A DNA stretch of 11,891 nucleotides from JANSWY01 sp038525605 (GTDB lineage: Bacteria; Bacteroidota; Bacteroidia; Cytophagales; Cyclobacteriaceae), in contig JBCBHL010000235.1 in the NCBI GenBank assembly GCA_038525605.1, positions 1 to 11,891 on the forward strand. Reading direction: 5' to 3'. Position numbers and translations under genes: made by a program. Positions within the stretch are counted from its first letter, which is position 1; each line of letters starts with the position of its first letter. Below the pieces are notes generated by a model. It was not told the origin of the DNA. It made no database searches and saw nothing but the letters and a program-made list of their open reading frames with translations. Below are positions 8,113 through 11,891 of this stretch, piece by piece.

Positions 8113-8688
8113 ATGAAAGACCTGCAATTAAACGAACTATTCAAGGAATTTGGTTTTTCGGCACAAGAACTTAGAACATTAAGCGACTCACTAACAACAA
8201 TACACCTTAAAAAAGGGGAATACCTACTCAGAGCAGGACAGATCGTTTCTAATACATACTATGTTTTTGATGGTTGTCTGAGGACTTTTTTCATTGATGA
8301 ATCAGGTAGAGATCACACGCTACAGTTTGGAATAAAAGACTGGTGGATAAGCGACTATACCGCTATATTTTCAAGAGGTAAAGCCACGATGAACATTGAA
8401 TGCATTCAAAATGCGACTCTCTATCGCTTGTCAAGAGAAAGAATGGAAGAGTTGTATCTTGAATTACCGGCCTTAGAGACATACTTTCGGAAGAAGCTGG
8501 AAAGACGAATGGAGGCCTTTCACAAAAGAACCCTTGAAAATCTGGCGCTTTCAGCAAAACACCGTTACCTTTCTTTCATTGAGAGATACCCCGATATAGA
8601 GCAACAGGTAAAAAATTATCACATCGCATCTTACCTGGGCATAACCACAGAAAGTTTAAGTAGAATCAGAAAGGAAATGACACGATAA
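8113..8688 (+). CDS. Crp/Fnr-family transcriptional regulator
   Basis: This 191-residue protein has the usual length and layout of Bacteroidota Crp/Fnr regulators. Residues about 20-110 form the cyclic-nucleotide-binding-type beta-barrel (LKKGEYLLRAGQ, YYVFDGCLRTFF, then HTLQFGIKDWW). A long dimerisation helix follows (about 115-150), then a compact helix-turn-helix at about 167-189 (YHIASYLGITTESLSRIRKEM). The barrel lacks the RGE-type phosphate-binding signature of true cAMP receptors, and no Fnr-like cysteine cluster is seen, so the signal is unknown. The ATG at 8113 is supported by family length. The next gene on the same strand begins 76 bases downstream with its own possible promoter and may be a target. 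The upstream region has repeats that could serve autoregulation. Confidence 0.9.
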   Translation: MKDLQLNELFKEFGFSAQELRTLSDSLTTIHLKKGEYLLRAGQIVSNTYYVFDGCLRTFFIDESGRDHTLQFGIKDWWISDYTAIFSRGKATMNIECIQNATLYRLSRERMEELYLELPALETYFRKKLERRMEAFHKRTLENLALSAKHRYLSFIERYPDIEQQVKNYHIASYLGITTESLSRIRKEMTR

Positions 8689-8732
8689 TTTCTTTCTTAC
8701 CATAGATCAATTTTTAAGATAGTTCTTGCAAC

Positions 8733-8740
8733 TAGGTTTG
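8733..8740 (+). promoter_or_regulatory. Bacteroidota-type -7 box before the DJ-1/PfpI gene
   Basis: TAGGTTTG matches the Bacteroidota -7 consensus TAnnTTTG exactly. About 19 bases upstream is a T-rich stretch (8711-8715) rather than a clean TTG -33 element. Transcription would start a few bases downstream, leaving a short leader before the ATG at 8765. This also argues against the upstream in-frame TTG at 8726 as the start. Confidence 0.4.
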
Positions 8741-8764
8741 TATCAAATCGAAAACGTAGTTGAT

Positions 8765-9556
8765 ATGAGAAACACATTTATAGCTCTTTTGAGCGTACTG
8801 TTCATGTTTTCGTGTGCTGGCAATTCAGAAGGAAGCACCGAATCCAAACGAGAATTAAATCTTAAAAAAGAAAAAACTATGAAAATTTTACTTGTACTTA
8901 CCAGTCACGAGGAACTAGGTGACACGGGTCAAAAAACCGGATTTTGGCTTGCCGAATTTGCAGACCCTTATTATTATTTAGTAGATAAGGGCGTAGAAGT
9001 AACCTTGGCTTCTCCAAAAGGTGGTTTACCTCCTATTGATCCTAAAAGTGAACTCCCTGATTTTCAAACTGAATTTACCAAAAGGTTTACCAATGATGGA
9101 GAAACACAGGCAATATTGGCTAAAACAGTCAAGTTAGCGTCCGTCAATCAGGATGATTTTGATGCTATTTTTTACAGTGGTGGGTATGGCCCAATGTGGG
9201 ACTTAGCGGATAATTCAACCTCAATAAACCTGATAGAGTCCTTTTACAACAAGGACAAGCCTGTAGCATCCGTTTGCCACGCTCCGGCTATTTTTAAAAA
9301 TACCAAAGATGCCGATGGTAACTCCCTGATTGCAGGAAAGAAGGTGACTGCCTATTCTAACTCAGAAGAAGCAGCTGTTGATTTTACAGAAATTGTACCT
9401 TTCTCTGTAGAGGACATGCTGAAAGAAAGTGGTGGGATTTATTCCAAAGGACCTGATTGGGGAGCTTATGCATTGGAAGATGGATTGATCATCACCGGAC
9501 AGAATCCTGCATCAGCAGAATTGGTTGCTGAGTTGTTGCTTAAAAAACTAAATTGA
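8765..9556 (+). CDS. DJ-1/PfpI-family (Hsp31-like type 1 glutamine amidotransferase domain) lipoprotein
   Basis: From ATG 8765 this is 263 residues. The N-terminus is a lipoprotein signal (MRNTFIALLSVLFMFSC, lipid-modified Cys17). The rest is a full DJ-1/PfpI domain of the Hsp31-like group: TGFWLAEFADPYYYL with conserved Glu64, ASPKGGLPPIDPKS, YSGGYGPMWDL, and the nucleophile elbow SVCHAPA with Cys171 and His172. Known members of this group act as glutathione-independent glyoxalases or stress chaperones; which applies here cannot be told. A linker of Ser, Glu and Lys (about residues 18-38) joins lipid anchor and domain. An internal ATG at 8879 (M39, MKILLVLTS) is where cytoplasmic family members usually begin, so a second, cytosolic form is possible. 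The in-frame TTG at 8726 lies upstream of the possible promoter and is unlikely. The gene follows the Crp/Fnr gene on the same strand. Confidence 0.87.
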   Translation: MRNTFIALLSVLFMFSCAGNSEGSTESKRELNLKKEKTMKILLVLTSHEELGDTGQKTGFWLAEFADPYYYLVDKGVEVTLASPKGGLPPIDPKSELPDFQTEFTKRFTNDGETQAILAKTVKLASVNQDDFDAIFYSGGYGPMWDLADNSTSINLIESFYNKDKPVASVCHAPAIFKNTKDADGNSLIAGKKVTAYSNSEEAAVDFTEIVPFSVEDMLKESGGIYSKGPDWGAYALEDGLIITGQNPASAELVAELLLKKLN

Positions 9557-9579
9557 TATCTGGCGCAGTTTTGTTAGAA

Positions 9580-9617
9580 AAGATAGTTGCTGGTTCTCAG
9601 GAGCTATCTTCTATTTT
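9580..9617 (+). terminator. Probable intrinsic terminator after the DJ-1/PfpI gene
   Basis: AAGATAG (9580-9586) pairs with CTATCTT (9604-9610). The stem continues through a T-G and a T-A pair, one G-G mismatch and CTG/CAG (9590-9592, 9598-9600), with loop GTTCT. A short T-run (CTATTTTT) follows. It separates this gene from the next one, whose ATG is at 9631. Confidence 0.6.
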
Positions 9618-9630
9618 TCACTGAAATTAA

Positions 9631-10176
9631 ATGAAAAATCAATTTACCGTTGTTGTTTCCCACTTCATAAAGGCAGGAGCTGAAAAGTTATTCGAAGAAG
9701 GGTTAAAAAGGGTCATTCAGAAGGCTAGTGTCTATGAAGGTTATCAGAGCAGTGAAATTATAAAAACCGCTAACGAGCCCGAGCAGGAATATATTTTATT
9801 GATTCGTTTTGATACAGAGCCAAATTATAAGGTCTGGGCCAATTCAGAATCACGCAACGAATGGTTTAAGGCACTAAAAGCATATACTTATAAAGAAAGT
9901 ACCATTCGATACGAGGAAGGAATAGAATTTTGGTTTACAGTACCTGAGAGGAAAACTCCTGTATCCCCCAAAAAGTGGAAAATGGCATTTCTGACCTGGA
10001 TGGTGATTTATCCTGCTGTGTTAACGCTCAGTACAGTGGCAACACTGATGTTTCCTACCTTTCCACTGTTCCTGAGAATGCTGATTGTCTCAATGACATT
10101 GGTATCGCTAATGACTTACATTATCATGCCGAATGTTACCAAACTTTTTGCAAAATGGATTTTCAAGAAAGGATAG
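9631..10176 (+). CDS. Antibiotic-biosynthesis-monooxygenase (ABM)-like protein with two C-terminal membrane segments
   Basis: This is a 181-residue protein. Residues about 4-100 fit the ABM ferredoxin-like barrel fold: strand FTVVVSHFIK, a helix (AEKLFEEGLKRVIQKAS), GYQSSEII, EYILLIRFDTEPNYKVWANSE and a second helix EWFKALKAY. Two hydrophobic segments follow at about 117-140 (MAFLTWMVIYPAVLTLSTVATLM) and 146-166, then a basic tail (KLFAKWIFKKG). This layout occurs in a known group of membrane-tethered ABM-domain proteins of unknown substrate. True ABM monooxygenases oxidise aromatic polyketides without a cofactor, but many family members are uncharacterised, so the name should not be taken as function. 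The gene stands alone between a terminator-like hairpin and a 118-base gap. Confidence 0.78.
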   Translation: MKNQFTVVVSHFIKAGAEKLFEEGLKRVIQKASVYEGYQSSEIIKTANEPEQEYILLIRFDTEPNYKVWANSESRNEWFKALKAYTYKESTIRYEEGIEFWFTVPERKTPVSPKKWKMAFLTWMVIYPAVLTLSTVATLMFPTFPLFLRMLIVSMTLVSLMTYIIMPNVTKLFAKWIFKKG

Positions 10177-10294
10177 ATTATAAAACTAATTTAAACAAGA
10201 GATCAGCTTACTGAGCGTATCTGCACTTTGATCATAGTATACATTAAACCTTCAGTCCTCTAAACAGTCTAAGGACAAAAGCAATCTTAAAACT

Positions 10295-11293
10295 ATGAAA
10301 AATACAATTCTCCCCTTTGTTATTTACATTTTCTTATTTGTCGCATGTAGTGAAGAGGAGGATTCTTTTACAACCCATGACGCTACCATACCGAGTGTAA
10401 AACAGACTGCCACATACCAGGTGAATTTTGAAGAAGATGTGATATACGCTGAAGGGCTAAGCCATGAAAGTTTAAATAGTACCAACGCTACAACAGTACC
10501 TTTGAAACTAGATATATACACACCTGCCAATGATATTGAAAACAGACCACTATTTATGTTTATTCATGGAGGCGCTTTTGAAAATGGTTCTAAACAACAA
10601 GCAGCAATTACAAATATTGCGCAGTTCTATAGCGCTAGAGGTTGGGTATTTGCTTCAATCGATTATCGGTTGCTAGGCGATCGGGGAACAGTTCCAAATG
10701 AATGGGCAAACTTTGCATCATCGTTACCTGTATCTGATGAAGATAAAGCATCATTTAACGCTATGTATCCTGCGCAAAGAGATGCGAAAGCGGCACTAAG
10801 ATGGTTAGTTGCCAATAAAGAAACCTATAAAATAAATACGGATTACATTACAGTCGGAGGTGCTTCTGCAGGAGCAAACACTGCCAAAGGAATTGTAATA
10901 TCCGAATTAGGTGATTTTACAACAGAAATTAGCGGCGCTCAAGACCCAACATTGTCTACAACGAACATAGAACAAACATATGAAGTACAGACGATTGTTG
11001 ATTTTTGGGGAGGCCAGTCAGTAACAGATGCATTTGAGCAGATTTATGGTAGGAACCTTTTCGATGGCAATGACCCTGCTTTGTATAAAGCTCATGGTAC
11101 TTCAGATTTTACTGTTCCATTTTCAAGTGCTTTAGAATTAAAAGAAATATATGAATCCATAGGAGTAACCATGCAACTTGACACTCTTGTAGGTGTGGGA
11201 CATGGAGACTTTAACGCAACATTAAATGGAAAACGGCTAGAAGAATTAGCCTTTGAGTTTATTGTGGAACAGCAAAACCTGACGATCGAATAA
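10295..11293 (+). CDS. Alpha/beta-hydrolase (esterase/lipase-like) lipoprotein
   Basis: This 332-residue protein begins with a lipoprotein signal (MKNTILPFVIYIFLFVAC, Cys18) and then the acidic stretch SEEED, which resembles Bacteroidota signals that send lipoproteins to the cell surface. The catalytic domain shows the oxyanion HGG motif (91-93, MFIHGGAFENGS), the nucleophile elbow GGASAG with Ser191, Asp271 in HGTSDFTVP and His303 in GVGHGDF, so the Ser-Asp-His triad is complete. Overall it looks like the BD-FAE/carboxylesterase-like group that hydrolyses ester bonds of small molecules or decorated polysaccharides; the substrate is unknown. A segment of about 30 residues between strands (SLPVSDEDKASFNAMYPAQ) may form a lid or cap. 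The gene appears monocistronic. Confidence 0.88.
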   Translation: MKNTILPFVIYIFLFVACSEEEDSFTTHDATIPSVKQTATYQVNFEEDVIYAEGLSHESLNSTNATTVPLKLDIYTPANDIENRPLFMFIHGGAFENGSKQQAAITNIAQFYSARGWVFASIDYRLLGDRGTVPNEWANFASSLPVSDEDKASFNAMYPAQRDAKAALRWLVANKETYKINTDYITVGGASAGANTAKGIVISELGDFTTEISGAQDPTLSTTNIEQTYEVQTIVDFWGGQSVTDAFEQIYGRNLFDGNDPALYKAHGTSDFTVPFSSALELKEIYESIGVTMQLDTLVGVGHGDFNATLNGKRLEELAFEFIVEQQNLTIE

Positions 11294-11479
11294 ACAGAGC
11301 CATCAGCAACAAGCATTATCAATTATAAACTTACTGAGTTACTTGCAGAGGCTGGTATTTCTTGCATTAAATCGTGATTTATTTTTAAGTTCTGATCCAG
11401 TAGATGGGATATGTTTACCTTTTTCACATTTGGCAATAGACAGATATAGTTTAATTTTTATTTATTAAATCAAATTACA

Positions 11480-11686
11480 TTGAAAAAGAAAACACTAAAA
11501 CTAGACGAACTAAAAGTAAAAAGCTTTATCACGGAGCAGGACAAAGCTAAAGTGTCAACCATCAGAGGTGGAATCAAAATTACTTTTGCTTGTACAAAAG
11601 CAGAAAAATGTAACACTGGAGAAACCGATTGCGGCGGTACTCAGTTGGAGTTTTGTGATGATATCGGAATAAAGCAAAGAGGTTAA
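11480..11686 (+). CDS. Ribosomal natural-product precursor with double-glycine leader (class I lanthipeptide/pinensin-like)
   Basis: This is a 68-residue precursor. The leader (KKKTLKLDELKVKSFIT, then TIRGG at residues 27-31) matches the Bacteroidota style in which a KVKSF box precedes a GG cleavage site, known from class I lanthipeptide and pinensin-type precursors. The 37-residue core after GG contains four cysteines (38, 44, 51, 59) and five threonines (35, 39, 46, 49, 54) but no serine, so dehydrated Thr could form methyl-lanthionine rings with Cys. The only usable start is TTG at 11480; an in-frame TAG at 11447 rules out an ATG further upstream. No LanB, LanC or transporter gene lies in the window; they may lie to the right or be absent. 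Other peptide classes with GG leaders (secreted bacteriocin-like or radical-SAM products) remain possible. Confidence 0.65.
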   Translation: MKKKTLKLDELKVKSFITEQDKAKVSTIRGGIKITFACTKAEKCNTGETDCGGTQLEFCDDIGIKQRG

Positions 11687-11803
11687 ATCTTCTATTTTCA
11701 GAGGCTCTTTGATTAAAAGTTATCACGACAGATTTATGATGCATATTTTCAATTGAAGTATTAGCTGAATTTTTGAAATTTAACTCATCATTATGAATCA
11801 TTA

Positions 11804-11891
11804 GTGTCCGGTTAAATTTTTTTCAGTCATAAAAACTAGCTTTATGCCATTTAAAGCTTCATTTTAGACTTGGTCAAAAAGGTTAGCCCCC
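11804..11891 (-). mobile_element. Possible outer end of an insertion sequence running off the right edge
   Basis: The stretch beginning GTGTCCGGTTAAATTTTTTT at 11804 resembles insertion-sequence termini that I recall only in general terms from Bacteroidota elements. About 60 bases further in, a minus-strand frame ends GANLFDQV-stop, as the end of a transposase gene might. The second inverted repeat, the transposase body and any target duplication lie outside the window, so this is a suggestion only. Confidence 0.25.
11864..11890 (-). CDS. Possible last codons of a transposase gene (partial)
   Basis: Read on the minus strand, 11890 to 11864 gives G-A-N-L-F-D-Q-V then TAA. The hydrophobic-acidic LFD ending resembles C-termini of some transposases, and its distance from the possible element end at 11804 would fit. 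Eight codons cannot establish a gene; the call rests on position and on the neighbouring terminus-like sequence. Confidence 0.18.
   Translation of the reverse strand, partial: GANLFDQV

Noticed and set aside
8668..8697. Imperfect AGAAAGGAAAT / ATTTCTTTCT inverted repeat at the end of the Crp/Fnr gene as a terminator
   Set aside because: The stem is AT-rich, contains a bulge, overlaps the stop codon, and has no proper T-run.
8726..8764. TTG at 8726 as the start of the DJ-1/PfpI gene
   Set aside because: It would put 13 extra residues before a classic lipoprotein signal and falls upstream of the TAGGTTTG promoter-like box.
9975..10214. 79-codon ORF overlapping the end of the ABM-like gene
   Set aside because: It is a different frame of the membrane-segment region with no family resemblance.
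11294..11479. Promoter for the peptide precursor near TTTGG (11430) and TATAGTTTAA (11445)
   Set aside because: The spacing is too short and the -7 box has too many mismatches to TAnnTTTG to call it; no other structure was seen in this gap.
11580..11801. Minus-strand 73-codon ORF over the peptide precursor
   Set aside because: It overlaps the better-supported precursor and shows no recognisable domain.

Overview
The window looks like chromosomal DNA from a member of the Bacteroidota, probably a Cytophagales-like environmental bacterium. The signs are a giant protein ending in a type IX secretion (T9SS) type A sorting domain, a short protein of the PID-CTERM kind, a Bacteroidota-style short Crp/Fnr regulator, a -7 box of the TAnnTTTG type, and a double-glycine natural-product precursor with the KVKSF leader seen in Bacteroidota class I lanthipeptides. 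Every gene I can support with confidence is on the + strand.

Region 1 (about 1-7630) is a surface-protein block. It opens inside a trimeric fibre protein with 17-residue repeats, YadA-like head repeats and a C-terminal S74 intramolecular chaperone. That gene overlaps by 4 bp an 1872-residue T9SS protein made of a signal peptide, a seven-fold propeller-like N-terminus, two HYR-like modules, nine 83-residue Ig-like repeats and a sorting tail. A strong hairpin separates it from a 60-residue PID-motif protein. A good intrinsic terminator at 7772-7801 closes the block. The likely shared role is building large exported or cell-surface adhesive structures.

Region 2 (about 7800-11300) holds four single genes: a Crp/Fnr-family regulator, a DJ-1/PfpI-family lipoprotein, an antibiotic-biosynthesis-monooxygenase-like protein with two membrane segments, and an alpha/beta-hydrolase lipoprotein. 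The first two lie close together and may form a small stress-response unit, which is inference. A terminator-like hairpin after the DJ-1 gene separates it from the next gene. The 311 bases between the 7801 terminator and the regulator are AT-rich and hold a tandem repeat, an 11-bp inverted repeat and one doubtful 52-codon ORF.

Region 3 (about 11300-11891) holds a 68-residue ribosomally made peptide precursor with a TTG start and a Cys/Thr-rich core. It is followed by what may be the outer end of an insertion sequence reaching the window edge. No modification enzyme or exporter for the peptide is visible here; if one exists nearby it lies beyond the right edge.
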